DNA of 64,000 bases from assembly GCA_902496295.1 (NCBI GenBank), contig CABVAF010000001.1, positions 124,001 to 188,000 on the forward strand, read 5' to 3'. Below are positions 37,143 to 45,872 of the stretch, in pieces. Position numbers and translations under genes: made by a program. The notes under the pieces are model-generated. The model was given only the letters and a program-made list of their open reading frames with translations, was not told where the DNA came from and made no database searches. The stretch comes from an uncultured Clostridium sp. (GTDB taxonomy: Bacteria; Bacillota; Clostridia; TANB77; CAG-508). Position 1 is the stretch's first letter, and each line of letters begins with the position of its first letter.

Positions 37143-37163
37143 TTATTATTTCAACTTTATATA

Positions 37164-37192
37164 TTGACATTAATAAAAATTAGAAATAAAAT
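37164..37192 (+). promoter_or_regulatory. Promoter of fba
   Basis: TTGACA at 37164-37169 and TAAAAT at 37187-37192 with a 17-base spacer, 32 bases before the aldolase start. Confidence 0.6.
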
Positions 37193-37223
37193 AAGTATAC
37201 TAGATAATAAAGGAGGAAATATT

Positions 37224-38153
37224 ATGCCATTAGTAACAACTAAAGATATGTTTGAAAAATCTATGAAGGAACATTTTGCAATAGGAGCATTTAATGTAAA
37301 TAATATGGAAATAGTACAAGCAATTGTAAAAGCTGCAGCAGATGAAAACTCACCAGTTATCTTACAAGCTTCTTCAAGTGCAATAAAATATGCTGGAATA
37401 GAATATTTGAAAAAAATGATAGAATCTGCTTTAGATGAGTATGATATTCCATTAGCATTACATTTAGACCACGGACCAGACTTTGAAACATGTAAAATGT
37501 GCGTAGACAATGGATTTTCTTCAATAATGATTGACGGTTCGAAATATGATTTTGAAGAAAACATAGCTTTAACAAAAAAAGTAGTAGAATATGCTCATTC
37601 AAAAGGAGTCGTAGTAGAGGCAGAACTTGGTAAATTAGCTGGAATAGAAGATGATGTTAATGTAGCAGCATCAGATGCCATGTATACAGACCCAGACCAA
37701 GCAAAGGAATTTGTAGAAAGAACAGGATGTGATTCTTTAGCAATAGCAATTGGAACAAGCCATGGAGCATATAAATTTAGAGGAGAAGCTAAATTAAGAT
37801 TCGATATATTAGCAAAAGTAAAAGAAAAGCTACCACATACACCTATAGTTCTACATGGAGCATCAACTGTAATACCAGAATTAGTAGAAATGTGTAACAA
37901 ATATGGTGGAAATATACCAGGAGCAAAGGGTGTTCCAGACGAAATTTTACATGAGGCAAGTATTTCTGGAGTTTCAAAAATAAATGTAGATACAGACTTA
38001 AGGCTAGCCATGACAGCAGCAATAAGAAAAACATTTGCAGAAGACCCAACTGTATTTGACCCAAGAAAATATTTAGGAAATGCTAGAACCCTAATAGAAG
38101 AAGTAGTAAAACATAAAATTAAAGATGTATTTGGTTCAAGTAATAAAGCATAG
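37224..38153 (+). CDS. fba: Class II fructose-bisphosphate aldolase
   Basis: 309 residues. The zinc and substrate residues are seen in ALHLDHGPDFETC (two metal His region), MIDGSKYDFEEN, VEAELGKLAGIED, SLAIAIGTSHGAYKF, PIVLHGAST and INVDTDLRLAMT. It splits fructose-1,6-bisphosphate into two triose phosphates, following the phosphofructokinase at 20.0 kb. I chose ATG 37224 (AAAGGAGGA upstream) over the in-frame ATG at 37164, which is the promoter. A strong terminator follows. Confidence 0.94.
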   Translation: MPLVTTKDMFEKSMKEHFAIGAFNVNNMEIVQAIVKAAADENSPVILQASSSAIKYAGIEYLKKMIESALDEYDIPLALHLDHGPDFETCKMCVDNGFSSIMIDGSKYDFEENIALTKKVVEYAHSKGVVVEAELGKLAGIEDDVNVAASDAMYTDPDQAKEFVERTGCDSLAIAIGTSHGAYKFRGEAKLRFDILAKVKEKLPHTPIVLHGASTVIPELVEMCNKYGGNIPGAKGVPDEILHEASISGVSKINVDTDLRLAMTAAIRKTFAEDPTVFDPRKYLGNARTLIEEVVKHKIKDVFGSSNKA

Positions 38154-38205
38154 GCTATTAATTAAGCTTAAAGTTCTAATTATAAAAACTACTTATGAAT
38201 AAAAT

Positions 38206-38249
38206 AATAAAAGTTATTATACCAAACAAATTGTATAATAACTTTTATT
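38206..38249. terminator. Bidirectional terminator between fba and smpB
   Basis: Perfect 17-bp arms (38206-38222 and 38233-38249; AATAAAAGTTATTATAC and its complement) with a 10-base loop and T-rich sequence on both sides, between two convergent genes. Confidence 0.9.
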
Positions 38250-38270
38250 TATATTACATTGTAATAAAAT

Positions 38271-38720
38271 TTAAAACATTGCACTCTGTTTTTTCATACG
38301 CAATTCAGCATCTTTTTTAGCAATATCTTCACGCTTATCATAAAGTTTTTTACCTTTTCCAATACCTAATTCCAATTTTATAAAATTACCAGAAAAATAT
38401 AAATTCATAGGGACTAGTGTATAACCTTTTTGTTTTATAAGTCCTACTAATTTATTTATTTCTCTTTTATTTAATAAAAGTTTTCTGTCTCGCAAAGGGT
38501 CTTTATTAAATATATTTCCTTGTTCATATGGACTTATATGCATACTATATATATAAACCTCACCATTTTTTATTACAGCATAACTATCTTTTAAATTTAC
38601 TTTACCATTTCTAATTGATTTAATTTCAGTACCTGTAAGCACTATACCTGACTCAAGGGTATCTGTTATTGTGTAATTTCTTTTAGCAACTGGATTTGTT
38701 GCAATTATTTTTTTACTCAT
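38271..38720 (-). CDS. smpB: SsrA-binding protein SmpB
   Basis: 149 residues, family length. ATNPVAKRNYTITDTLESG, GTEIKSIRNGKVNLKDSYA, HISPYEQGN and the basic tail YDKREDIAKKDAELRMKK are all diagnostic. It binds tmRNA and brings it to stalled ribosomes for trans-translation. No tmRNA gene is seen next to it. This rescue route would act on ribosomes stalled at poorly read codons. Confidence 0.96.
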   Translation of the reverse strand: MSKKIIATNPVAKRNYTITDTLESGIVLTGTEIKSIRNGKVNLKDSYAVIKNGEVYIYSMHISPYEQGNIFNKDPLRDRKLLLNKREINKLVGLIKQKGYTLVPMNLYFSGNFIKLELGIGKGKKLYDKREDIAKKDAELRMKKQSAMF

Positions 38721-38862
38721 ATGTAAAACCTCGCTTTATTAAGTATACAAATATTGTTAATATCAATATATTTAATATTATAACATTTATTAATATACTA
38801 GTAAAGAACGAGGTTTATAAATTAAATACTTACATTTTAAATTTTTACAATTATTTAGGCAT

Positions 38863-39393
38863 TTAACTATCTCTATGGTTGTTATAAATATTATTAGTGC
38901 TTTTATTTTCTCTCATATAGTATACGATTAAAGAAATAATTGCGATAGCAGTTAAACCGATTATAAGCCATGTCCATACTGTATTAGAGATTCCTAAAAA
39001 TGTAACATCACTAGTTGTAGATGTTCTAGTAGCTGTATAATTGTTATTTGTTCCTTGCATTCTATCAGAACCATTTGTACCACCAGCACCTATCATACTG
39101 TTAGTGTTATTAGACATCATAGAATCTTTTGTATCAGCTACGTCGTTTTTAACATCATTACCAATTCTTTCTCCGCCATTTTCTACAGCATTTGTACCAC
39201 TTTTAATTGCACCAGCAGCACCCTTGGCAGCATCTTCAACTACGTTTTCAGCACCACCAACTGCATTTCTAACAAAATTTGTAACATCACCAGCAGCATT
39301 TTTTATATCATTTGTATTTGCTGAAACTGTTATGCTAAAAATTAAAGAAATAATTAGTGCAATAATAGCAATAATAGTAACTTTTCTTTTCAT
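38863..39393 (-). CDS. Secreted or membrane protein with helical repeat-like core and C-terminal membrane helix
   Basis: 176 residues. A signal peptide (basic start, hydrophobic 5-22, cleavage near VSANTN) is followed by an Ala/Gly/Asn/Val-rich amphipathic region (NAAGDVTNFVRNAVGGAENV, similar to late-embryogenesis-like heptads), an Asn/Thr linker, and a membrane helix (about 138-160) with a short charged tail. GGAGG precedes ATG. Family not recognised; a neighbour on the same strand has the same layout. Confidence 0.6.
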   Translation of the reverse strand: MKRKVTIIAIIALIISLIFSITVSANTNDIKNAAGDVTNFVRNAVGGAENVVEDAAKGAAGAIKSGTNAVENGGERIGNDVKNDVADTKDSMMSNNTNSMIGAGGTNGSDRMQGTNNNYTATRTSTTSDVTFLGISNTVWTWLIIGLTAIAIISLIVYYMRENKSTNNIYNNHRDS

Positions 39394-39467
39394 GTTATAA
39401 CCTCCTTAAAAAATTACTTATTATTAGTATTATTTTTTAAAAATAAATTATACATAAAACAACAAAA

Positions 39468-39500
39468 AAGTCTTTAATTATTTGAAATTAAAGACTTGGA
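39468..39500 (-). terminator. Rho-independent terminator (minus strand)
   Basis: AAGTCTTTAATT pairs with AATTAAAGACTT and is followed on the minus strand by TTTTTTGTTG. It ends the gene at 39570-39965. Confidence 0.8.
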
Positions 39501-39569
39501 AAATTTTAAAAAATTTAAAATTATAATATTTTCATTTATTTTTTTAAAATAATAAACTATTGAAAAGTT

Positions 39570-39965
39570 TTATTTTAATCTGATAATTATAGCAATAGCT
39601 AGAAAAATTATTATAATTCCAACAGCTATTAGTAATATATTAATTATCGAACTAACACTTAATCCAGAAGAGTTAGTAGAAATTCCAACAGCTTGCTCAT
39701 GTGAATAGGCATCAGATAAAGAATCTTCCGGAAGAGCTGTATTATCCATGGCACCATCTAGATATTCGTCTGCCAAAGAACCATCCGTTTCTGTATTAGT
39801 TAAATCTTCGTTAGTAACGTCATTATTAGATACATCCTCATTTGATGTTCCAGTTGATGTATCATTATTAGGTAAATCCATAGTAACATCACTTGCATAT
39901 ACAAAACTTATACAAAAAATAAAACTTAATATTAACAATAAAAAAATCTTAAAAACCTTTGACAT
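39570..39965 (-). CDS. Secreted acidic protein with C-terminal membrane helix
   Basis: 131 residues. Signal peptide (MSKVFKIFLLLILSFIFCIS, cleavage after VYA), an Asn/Asp/Thr/Ser-rich low-complexity exterior with repeated N-E-D and N-D-V units, and a terminal membrane helix (about 105-128) followed by RLK. I chose ATG 39965, with GGAGGAAA 6 bases upstream. The layout matches the next gene on the same strand (38863-39393), but sequences are not alike. Unknown surface role. Confidence 0.6.
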   Translation of the reverse strand: MSKVFKIFLLLILSFIFCISFVYASDVTMDLPNNDTSTGTSNEDVSNNDVTNEDLTNTETDGSLADEYLDGAMDNTALPEDSLSDAYSHEQAVGISTNSSGLSVSSIINILLIAVGIIIIFLAIAIIIRLK

Positions 39966-40103
39966 TTGTTTCCTCCGTAAATAGAATATATTGATATTAT
40001 AATACACAAAATAGAATGAAAAGTCTAGTATTTTTTTAAAAATAATAAAAATATATTTCAAAAATATAATAAAGTTTTAAATATAATTTATATATAATTA
40101 ATA

Positions 40104-40132
40104 TTGACAATAAGCATTTTTGTAATTATAGT
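40104..40132 (+). promoter_or_regulatory. Promoter upstream of dtd
   Basis: TTGACA at 40104-40109 and TATAGT at 40127-40132 with a 17-base spacer. A short frame MKGEKVNIRIQ (40149-40184) with no clear ribosome site of its own lies between it and dtd. Confidence 0.65.
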
Positions 40133-40220
40133 ATTATATATAAATTTATGAAAGGAGAAAAAGTTAATATTAGAATACAATAAAATATAGAGTGTTTTAA
40201 TATAACTGCGAATATAAAAT

Positions 40221-40658
40221 ATGAGAGCTGTAATACAACGTGTAAAACATGCACAAGTTGAAGTAGAAAATAAGATAGTAGGAAAGATTAACGAAGGTTT
40301 CTTAATTTTGCTAGGAGTTGCACCAGATGATACTAAAGAAAAAGCAGATGCCATGGTTAAAAAAATAACAAAGTTAAGAATTTTTGAAGATGAAAACGAA
40401 AAAATGAACTTATCAATTCAAGATATAAATGGAGAACTTTTAGTAGTTTCTCAATTTACATTATATGCAGATTGCTCTGGAGGAAATAGACCAAGCTTTA
40501 TAAATGCTGCAAAGCCAGATTTAGCAAATGAATTATATGAATACTTTGTAGGAAAATGTAAAGAGGTTGTTCCTGTTGTTCAAACTGGAATATTTGGAGC
40601 TCATATGGAAGTTAGTTTACTAAATAATGGACCTGTTACAATAGAACTAGAAATGTAA
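40221..40658 (+). CDS. dtd: D-aminoacyl-tRNA deacylase
   Basis: 145 residues, family length. Starts MRAVIQRVKHAQVEVENK; the two active-site motifs are VVSQFTLYAD and NNGPVTIELE. It removes D-amino acids and glycine wrongly attached to tRNA. No ribosome site is evident before ATG 40221 (TATAAAAT), unusual in this genome, so translation may depend on the short frame upstream. A GC-rich hairpin (40702-40739) follows. Confidence 0.93.
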   Translation: MRAVIQRVKHAQVEVENKIVGKINEGFLILLGVAPDDTKEKADAMVKKITKLRIFEDENEKMNLSIQDINGELLVVSQFTLYADCSGGNRPSFINAAKPDLANELYEYFVGKCKEVVPVVQTGIFGAHMEVSLLNNGPVTIELEM

Positions 40659-40701
40659 TAATTATCGTGGCAATTTAGACATATGAGATAGTCTAACAAC
40701 A

Positions 40702-40739
40702 AGCAAGAGGGGAGAGGAAAGTTTCCGCTCTCTTTTGCT
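40702..40739 (+). terminator. GC-rich hairpin after dtd
   Basis: AGCAAGAGGGGAGAGGAAA pairs imperfectly with TTTCCGCTCTCTTTTGCT. No long T-run follows. Its composition matches the orphan-gene terminators rather than resident ones, so it may mark the left edge of the orphan gene C unit. Confidence 0.55.
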
Positions 40740-40780
40740 GTTAATACAAGAAAAAACGTTACAAAATATAAAACGAATCC

Positions 40781-40809
40781 TTTACATAAAGCTAAAAAAG
40801 TGATATAAT
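40781..40809 (+). promoter_or_regulatory. Promoter of orphan gene C
   Basis: TTTACA at 40781-40786 and TATAAT at 40804-40809, 17-base spacer. The leader then holds a hairpin closed by CGATGT and ACATCG around GCGTTATAACG before the ribosome site GGAGGG. Confidence 0.7.
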
Positions 40810-40886
40810 TATAAATACGATGTTTCTTTACCAAACGCTGCGTTATAACGTGGCACACATCGAATTTGCATAATGGAGGGACTATT

Positions 40887-41186
40887 ATGGATAGTGTCCG
40901 GACCTATGAAGAGAAGCTGAAAAGCTTTGCCAGAAATGGCAGAACTAGAGGTTTCAGGATTAAGCTTTGGAAAGGTCAAGCCAAGAAGGTGGAGAAAGAA
41001 GGAGTAATCCTTCGAGACCCGAAAGAGACTGAGCAGAAAGGTCAGATGTCGTATGAGGTTGATTTCAGTTGGCCGATTCCGGGAACTTTGTCTGAGGAGC
41101 TGTACGAGATTGCGTGTCAGAACGCGCCGAACGGCGGAAAAGACGTTGAGCCTGTCGAGCCCCTGCATCCTCCGTACGAGATTTAA
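40887..41186 (+). CDS. Orphan gene C: 99-aa basic protein with unusual codon use
   Basis: ATG 40887 lies 7 bases after GGAGGG; the earlier in-frame ATG at 40866 is before that site. The protein is highly charged in the first half (YEEKLKSFARNGRTRGFRIK) and ends in a Pro/Glu-rich tail (PVEPLHPPYEI). Codons are far richer in G and C than neighbours, including CGG-A for Arg at 40899 with no frame change. Own promoter and terminator. I recognise no family. Confidence 0.65.
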   Translation: MDSVRTYEEKLKSFARNGRTRGFRIKLWKGQAKKVEKEGVILRDPKETEQKGQMSYEVDFSWPIPGTLSEELYEIACQNAPNGGKDVEPVEPLHPPYEI

Positions 41187-41198
41187 ATTCCATGCAAG

Positions 41199-41227
41199 AA
41201 GGAGCGCCCTTTGTGGGGTGCTCCTTA
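41199..41227. terminator. Terminator between orphan gene C and uvrB
   Basis: AAGGAGCGCCC pairs with GGGTGCTCCTT (one G-U pair) over a short loop, between two convergent genes. GC-rich, as with the other orphan-gene units. Confidence 0.8.
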
Positions 41228-41240
41228 ATCATATAATAAA

Positions 41241-43199
41241 TTAATCATTCAAACTTTCTAATTCTTTTATTTTGTCACGTATTTCAGCAGCCTTTTCGAA
41301 TTCCATATCTGCTGCATATTTTAACATTTCATCAGTAAGCTTATTAATAATATCTTGCATATCTGCATTTTTATCTAATTTGTATTCTTCTTGAATATCT
41401 TCAACATAACTTGCCTTAATAGTATCTCTAATAGATTTTTTAATAGTTTGAGGAGTAATATTATGTTCTTTATTATATTCCATTTGAATTTTCCTTCTAC
41501 GGTTTGTTTCACTTATTGCTTTTTCCATAGATTCAGTTAATTCATCTGCATACATTATTACTTTTCCATCTGTATTTCTGGCAGCACGTCCAATAGTTTG
41601 TATTAAAGAACGCTCTGAACGTAAGAAACCTTCTTTATCTGCGTCTAGAATAGCAACTAAAGAAACTTCTGGAATGTCTAAGCCTTCTCTTAAAAGATTT
41701 ATTCCAACTAAAACATCAAATTCGCCTAAACGCAAATCTCTTATTATTTCCATTCTTTCTAATGCTTTTATATCAGAATGCATGTATCTAACTTTAATAT
41801 CAATTCCTGCTAAATATGAAGTTAAATCTTCTGCCATTTTTTTAGTTAAAGTAGTAACTAAAACTCTTTCATTTTTAGCTGTTCTTTCTTTTATTTGCTC
41901 AATTAAATCGTCTATTTGATTTGTAACTGGCTTAACCTCTATTTGTGGGTCTAGTAAACCTGTAGGTCTTATAATTTGTTCTACAACATTATCTTTAGAA
42001 TGTTCTTTTTCGTATTCAGCAGGTGTTGCACTTACAAATACAACTTGATTTATTCTTTCTTCAAATTCTTTAAATGTTAATGGTCTATTATCAAAAGCAG
42101 AGGGTAGTCTAAAACCATATTTAACTAAAGACTCTTTTCTAGCTCTATCTCCATTATACATTGCTCTTACTTGAGGAATTGTTGCATGTGACTCATCTAT
42201 TAATAATAAAAAGTCTTTAGGAAAATAATCAAATAGGGTAAAAGGGGGAGAACCAGGAGCACGACCACTAATATGCCTTGAATAATTCTCAATTCCCTGA
42301 CAGAAGCCTGTTTCTTTCATCATTTCTATATCAAAATTTGTTCTTTCCTCAATTCTTTGAGCTTCAATTAATTTATTATTGGCTTTAAAATATTTTACTT
42401 GTTCTTCTTTTTCCATTTCTATACTATCTAAAGCTCGTTGCATTTTATCAGATGTAGTCACATAGTGAGAGTTAGGGAATATAATAACATGAGTTCTATT
42501 TGCAGTAACTTTTCCTGTTAGAGGGTTTATTTCAACTAATTTTTCTATTTCATCTCCCCAGAACTCAACACGAATGGCAGATTCACTTTCGTTAGAAGGA
42601 TATATTTCAACAATATCTCCTTTTGCCCTAAATGTACCACGTTTAAAGTCTAGTTCATTTCTTGTATACTGCATATTAACTAATTTTTTTAACATTTCGT
42701 TTCTTTCAACTTTCATGTTTGGTCTTAAAGATACTGCCATATTTTCATAATCAATAGGGTCACCTAAACCATAAATACAAGAAACAGAAGCTACTATTAT
42801 AACATCACGTGTTTCAAAAAGTGCTGCAGTAGCAGAGTGACGCAATTTATCTATTTCGTCATTAATAGATGCATCTTTTTCTATATATGTATCAGACTGT
42901 GGAATATAAGCTTCTGGTTGGTAATAATCATAATAAGAAACAAAATATTCAACATTGTTTTCAGGGAAAAATTCTTTAAATTCACTATATAATTGTCCAG
43001 CTAGCGTCTTGTTATGAGCTAAGACTAGTGTTGGTCTTTGTACTTTTTGTATAATATTTGCCATAGTAAATGTTTTACCAGAGCCAGTAACTCCAAGAAG
43101 TGTTTGGAACTTTTTTCCGTTATTTATTCCATTGCTTAAATATTCAATTGCCTGTGGTTGGTCACCAGTTGGTTTATAATTTGATACTAATTTAAACAT
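41241..43199 (-). CDS. uvrB: Excinuclease ABC subunit B
   Basis: 652 residues. Helicase motifs LLGVTGSGKTFTMA (Walker A) and DFLLLIDESHATIPQ, the beta-hairpin YYDYYQPEAYIPQSDTYIEK in pieces, SATPAEYE, ILREGLDIPEVSL and QTIGRAARN, plus the C-terminal UVR motif (AADMEFEKAAEIRDKIKELE) that contacts UvrC. It verifies damage in nucleotide excision repair with UvrA (46.2 kb). Strong AAGGAGGAA before ATG 43199. Confidence 0.97.
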   Translation of the reverse strand: MFKLVSNYKPTGDQPQAIEYLSNGINNGKKFQTLLGVTGSGKTFTMANIIQKVQRPTLVLAHNKTLAGQLYSEFKEFFPENNVEYFVSYYDYYQPEAYIPQSDTYIEKDASINDEIDKLRHSATAALFETRDVIIVASVSCIYGLGDPIDYENMAVSLRPNMKVERNEMLKKLVNMQYTRNELDFKRGTFRAKGDIVEIYPSNESESAIRVEFWGDEIEKLVEINPLTGKVTANRTHVIIFPNSHYVTTSDKMQRALDSIEMEKEEQVKYFKANNKLIEAQRIEERTNFDIEMMKETGFCQGIENYSRHISGRAPGSPPFTLFDYFPKDFLLLIDESHATIPQVRAMYNGDRARKESLVKYGFRLPSAFDNRPLTFKEFEERINQVVFVSATPAEYEKEHSKDNVVEQIIRPTGLLDPQIEVKPVTNQIDDLIEQIKERTAKNERVLVTTLTKKMAEDLTSYLAGIDIKVRYMHSDIKALERMEIIRDLRLGEFDVLVGINLLREGLDIPEVSLVAILDADKEGFLRSERSLIQTIGRAARNTDGKVIMYADELTESMEKAISETNRRRKIQMEYNKEHNITPQTIKKSIRDTIKASYVEDIQEEYKLDKNADMQDIINKLTDEMLKYAADMEFEKAAEIRDKIKELESLND

Positions 43200-43257
43200 A
43201 ATTCCTCCTTGTTAGCATACTGTTTATATAATATTTTTAGAAAATTGCATAATTTGG

Positions 43258-44025
43258 TTATCTTTCTTCATCTTCCAATTCTTTTCTAGCTTTTCTTTTT
43301 CCTAAAACTGTATCATTTATTCTTTTTCTTTCTTCAACTATAGAATCAGTATTTTTATACATTCCAAATCCTTGATAAAGTAATTCGTTAAAAACTTTTT
43401 TTGAATCTGTCTCGAGAAATTTAGGAGTACCTACTTTTCTATAATCTTTTGGTCTTGTATTATTATAATTAATTTTATTAATTAAATTTTGTTCCAAATC
43501 TATTTCATAAATTTCACAGAATTCTATTATTAATTTTATTACGGCATGAAGCTCTATAGCAACACCTTGTGGCTGACCATTTTCACCAATGTGTGTGGCA
43601 TTACTATATAGTATATTATACAAGGCTGATAAAGAAATGTGACTTCTACATGCACGTTCTATTTCTAAAAAATATTTAAGAGGTTCTTTCTTTTTAGCTT
43701 TGACATACCATGAAGGATTTCTATAATATTCATCAGGAGTTTCTAAAAAGCTTTCATCTACATCTATCTTAGGTTCACTTCCTCCAAAATAGTCTAGTAT
43801 AAAAATAATTATATCTGCTAATTCAGTAGGAGTTCCTTCAGGTTTATTTCCATTTTTATAATATACTTCTGTAGGGCTTCTTCCCGTACTTAATTCATCT
43901 TTTACTTCTTGAAATTCAGCAGTTAAATTTGATACAAAATCATCATATGTTCGTATATTATCCCAAAAACCATGGGACAAACTTGTTTTATATGCTAAAT
44001 CTCTTAACTTATTATTTATATACAT
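43258..44025 (-). CDS. MazG-like nucleotide pyrophosphohydrolase family protein
   Basis: 255 residues. TAEFQEVKDELST carries the ExxE and TELADIIIFILDYF the ExxD of all-alpha NTP pyrophosphatases, which bind magnesium and cleave non-canonical NTPs. A second, weaker copy follows (AIELHAVIKLIIEFCEIY), so the protein may be a fused pair of helical halves. ATG 44025 follows AAGGTGAT by 5 bases; the GTG at 44034 is inside that site. It lies 58 bases after uvrB on the minus strand in transcription terms upstream of it, so the two may share a transcript. Confidence 0.65.
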   Translation of the reverse strand: MYINNKLRDLAYKTSLSHGFWDNIRTYDDFVSNLTAEFQEVKDELSTGRSPTEVYYKNGNKPEGTPTELADIIIFILDYFGGSEPKIDVDESFLETPDEYYRNPSWYVKAKKKEPLKYFLEIERACRSHISLSALYNILYSNATHIGENGQPQGVAIELHAVIKLIIEFCEIYEIDLEQNLINKINYNNTRPKDYRKVGTPKFLETDSKKVFNELLYQGFGMYKNTDSIVEERKRINDTVLGKRKARKELEDEER

Positions 44026-44113
44026 ATATATCACCTTAAAATATAATTATTATTGCTTATTATATCAAAAATATAATACTTTTTAAATAGAAAATAGTAT
44101 AAAACATGTATTA

Positions 44114-44142
44114 TTTACTATTTTGAAAGTTTATGCTATAAT
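44114..44142 (+). promoter_or_regulatory. Promoter of orphan gene D
   Basis: TTTACT at 44114-44119 and TATAAT at 44137-44142, 17-base spacer. Spacer and following bases (ATATGCTTCTAGCAAA) match the promoter of orphan gene E. Confidence 0.75.
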
Positions 44143-44187
44143 CATAATATGCTTCTAGCAAATTTATGATGAGAGGGGATAAACTAC

Positions 44188-44592
44188 ATGGCAAACATAG
44201 AAACAGTTTTTTTGCCAAGAGCAGAAGCAAATCCAGCAGAAACCATCGTGCGGTCAATGTTAGATGGGACAATCAATCCTAAAAGCTCCATTATATATAT
44301 GTCTTGCGAAATGTTTACGCAAATAGTAAGCCATATGGGAGCAAGAATTGGATCAAAGAGAGTCGCAGTCTACGGAGATTTGGATTATCCGGAAGGGTAT
44401 ACTGTTGCAATTGCACGTGATAACCCTTGCGAAGAAGAGATATTCTACTTCTACTGGATTTATGCAAAAGGCAAATACTTTTATGATGTTTCCACGGTGC
44501 GTTTCAATTACAAAGCATATTTTTATGCATTCGAAGATGAGAAGGAGACCATAAGAAAAACTGTTCGATATCTGTCAAGAAGAACCTTATAA
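44188..44592 (+). CDS. Orphan gene D: 134-aa protein, paralogue of gene E
   Basis: A soluble protein with an aromatic-rich C-terminal half. YGDLDYPEGYTVAIAR and FYFYWIYAKGKYFYDVSTV align with YGDLYIPKGYSITLKE and LYMIYWLTDEHEYVYSC of gene E, and ends DEKETIRKTVRYLSR against EDVRKQEEALNRMRS. Codons are balanced (GCG, GTC, CTG, ATC, and CGG for Arg at 44251) against AT-rich neighbours. GAGGGG ribosome site. Own promoter and terminator. No family recognised. Confidence 0.7.
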   Translation: MANIETVFLPRAEANPAETIVRSMLDGTINPKSSIIYMSCEMFTQIVSHMGARIGSKRVAVYGDLDYPEGYTVAIARDNPCEEEIFYFYWIYAKGKYFYDVSTVRFNYKAYFYAFEDEKETIRKTVRYLSRRTL

Positions 44593-44605
44593 TACCCCAC
44601 AAAAG

Positions 44606-44652
44606 AATACGCCACAGCTATATAATTTAAAATAGTTATGGCGTATTTTTTA
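44606..44652 (+). terminator. Terminator of orphan gene D
   Basis: AATACGCCA...AGCTAT pairs with ATAGTTATGGCGTATT, followed by TTTTT. Confidence 0.8.
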
Positions 44653-44723
44653 TTTAATTATTAAATTTTATCATATTTACAAAAAAATGTTCTTTTGATA
44701 ATATATACCTAAAGGAGTAACTT

Positions 44724-45185
44724 ATGTTAAAAATATTTAATATCAAGGATAAACAAGAGTACATAAAAGAAATAGCAGAATTAACGCAAAAAGAATGGGG
44801 AAGTAAGTGCAAATCAGAAAATGAATATAAGAATAAAGTTTCTAAAAAGATAAACAAAATTATAAATAGCTTTAATAATAAATATTATTGTAAATTAATA
44901 TTACTTGATAATGATAATCTAGTTGGATTTATATCTATATTTGAGCATGATTGTGATGAAAAAGAAAATTTATTTCCATGGTATGCAACTATGTATGTAA
45001 AAGAAAAATATAGAGGAAAGGGCTATTCAAAAATTTTAAATGATGCTATACTAAAAGAAGCAAAAAATAGAGGTATTAATAAAATCTATTTAAAGACAGT
45101 ATTAAACAACTATTATGAGAAGTTTGGAGCTAAGCTTTTGGAAGTATTAGAAAATGGTGAGAAAATATATTATTTTGATTTATAA
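44724..45185 (+). CDS. GNAT-family N-acetyltransferase
   Basis: 153 residues. Acetyl-CoA loop VKEKYRGKGYSKILNDA, preceded by YATMYV strand and followed by NKIYLKT and YYEKFGAKLLE, the GNAT order. AAAGGAG before ATG. Codon use is that of resident genes (AGA for Arg), unlike the two orphan genes on either side. Acceptor unknown. Confidence 0.82.
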   Translation: MLKIFNIKDKQEYIKEIAELTQKEWGSKCKSENEYKNKVSKKINKIINSFNNKYYCKLILLDNDNLVGFISIFEHDCDEKENLFPWYATMYVKEKYRGKGYSKILNDAILKEAKNRGINKIYLKTVLNNYYEKFGAKLLEVLENGEKIYYFDL

Positions 45186-45217
45186 TTAACACAGGATATA
45201 ATAGAAGGTAATAGTAT

Positions 45218-45246
45218 TTTACTTATTGAAAATTTTGTAGTATAAT
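45218..45246 (+). promoter_or_regulatory. Promoter of orphan gene E
   Basis: TTTACT at 45218-45223 and TATAAT at 45241-45246, 17-base spacer; the leader then reads ATATGCCCTAGCAAAATTAT, nearly as in gene D. Confidence 0.75.
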
Positions 45247-45292
45247 ATTTATATGCCCTAGCAAAATTATATACAGAAAGGGGACTACTACC

Positions 45293-45685
45293 ATGTCAAG
45301 GGTAAAAATTGTACGGTTTCAGGAGGGCATTATGTATCCTGTAAGGGATATATTAGACTTCCTAAAAGGAGAACTGCGGCAGAAGGCTCTATATATTTCT
45401 CCAGCAATAGCGGAGCGTATTTTGGCTAACCTTATCGTACAAAAAGGTAAGGGGACCATATGCAGATATGGAGACCTGTACATTCCAAAGGGGTATTCTA
45501 TTACCCTTAAGGAAATTAGCTTCATCAAGAATCTCTACATGATTTACTGGTTGACGGATGAACATGAGTACGTGTATAGTTGCAATACCATTCCAGAAAA
45601 TCATGAATCCTACCTGTTTTGCCTCGAGGGAGAGGATGTACGAAAACAAGAAGAAGCCCTGAATCGAATGAGAAGTGGTACTTAA
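45293..45685 (+). CDS. Orphan gene E: 130-aa protein, paralogue of gene D
   Basis: Soluble protein, MSRVKIVRFQEGIMYPVRDI at the start, then the shared YGDLYIPKGYSITL and YWLTDEHEYVYSC segments. CGG is read as Arg at 45314 and 45377. Codon use is balanced, as in genes A-D. AAAGGGG ribosome site. Both D and E are complete, and their difference (identity limited to a few blocks by eye) shows the duplication is old, before arrival here or before separation of the two copies. Function unknown. Confidence 0.7.
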   Translation: MSRVKIVRFQEGIMYPVRDILDFLKGELRQKALYISPAIAERILANLIVQKGKGTICRYGDLYIPKGYSITLKEISFIKNLYMIYWLTDEHEYVYSCNTIPENHESYLFCLEGEDVRKQEEALNRMRSGT

Positions 45686-45694
45686 GTCTCAGAC

Positions 45695-45746
45695 GAGAGC
45701 CATCGAGTCATATATTCTAAAATGACTTGGTGGTTCTCTTTTTATT
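45695..45746 (+). terminator. Terminator of orphan gene E
   Basis: GAGAGCCATCGAGTCAT pairs with ATGACTTGGTGGTTCTC (with G-U pairs), followed by TTTTTATTTG. Confidence 0.85.
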
Positions 45747-45872
45747 TGAATACAAAGTACATGTTTGTATTCAAATTTTGTAGACAATTAGCTAAAATAA
45801 TGGTATAATATATCTGTATGAAAAAAGAAAAAAATGGTAAACTAAATATAGTTTATTATATAGGAGGTACTT

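Noticed and set aside
40149..40184. 11-codon frame MKGEKVNIRIQ before dtd
   Set aside because: Its only ribosome-like sequence (AAAGGAG) lies inside the frame, not before it. It may be chance.
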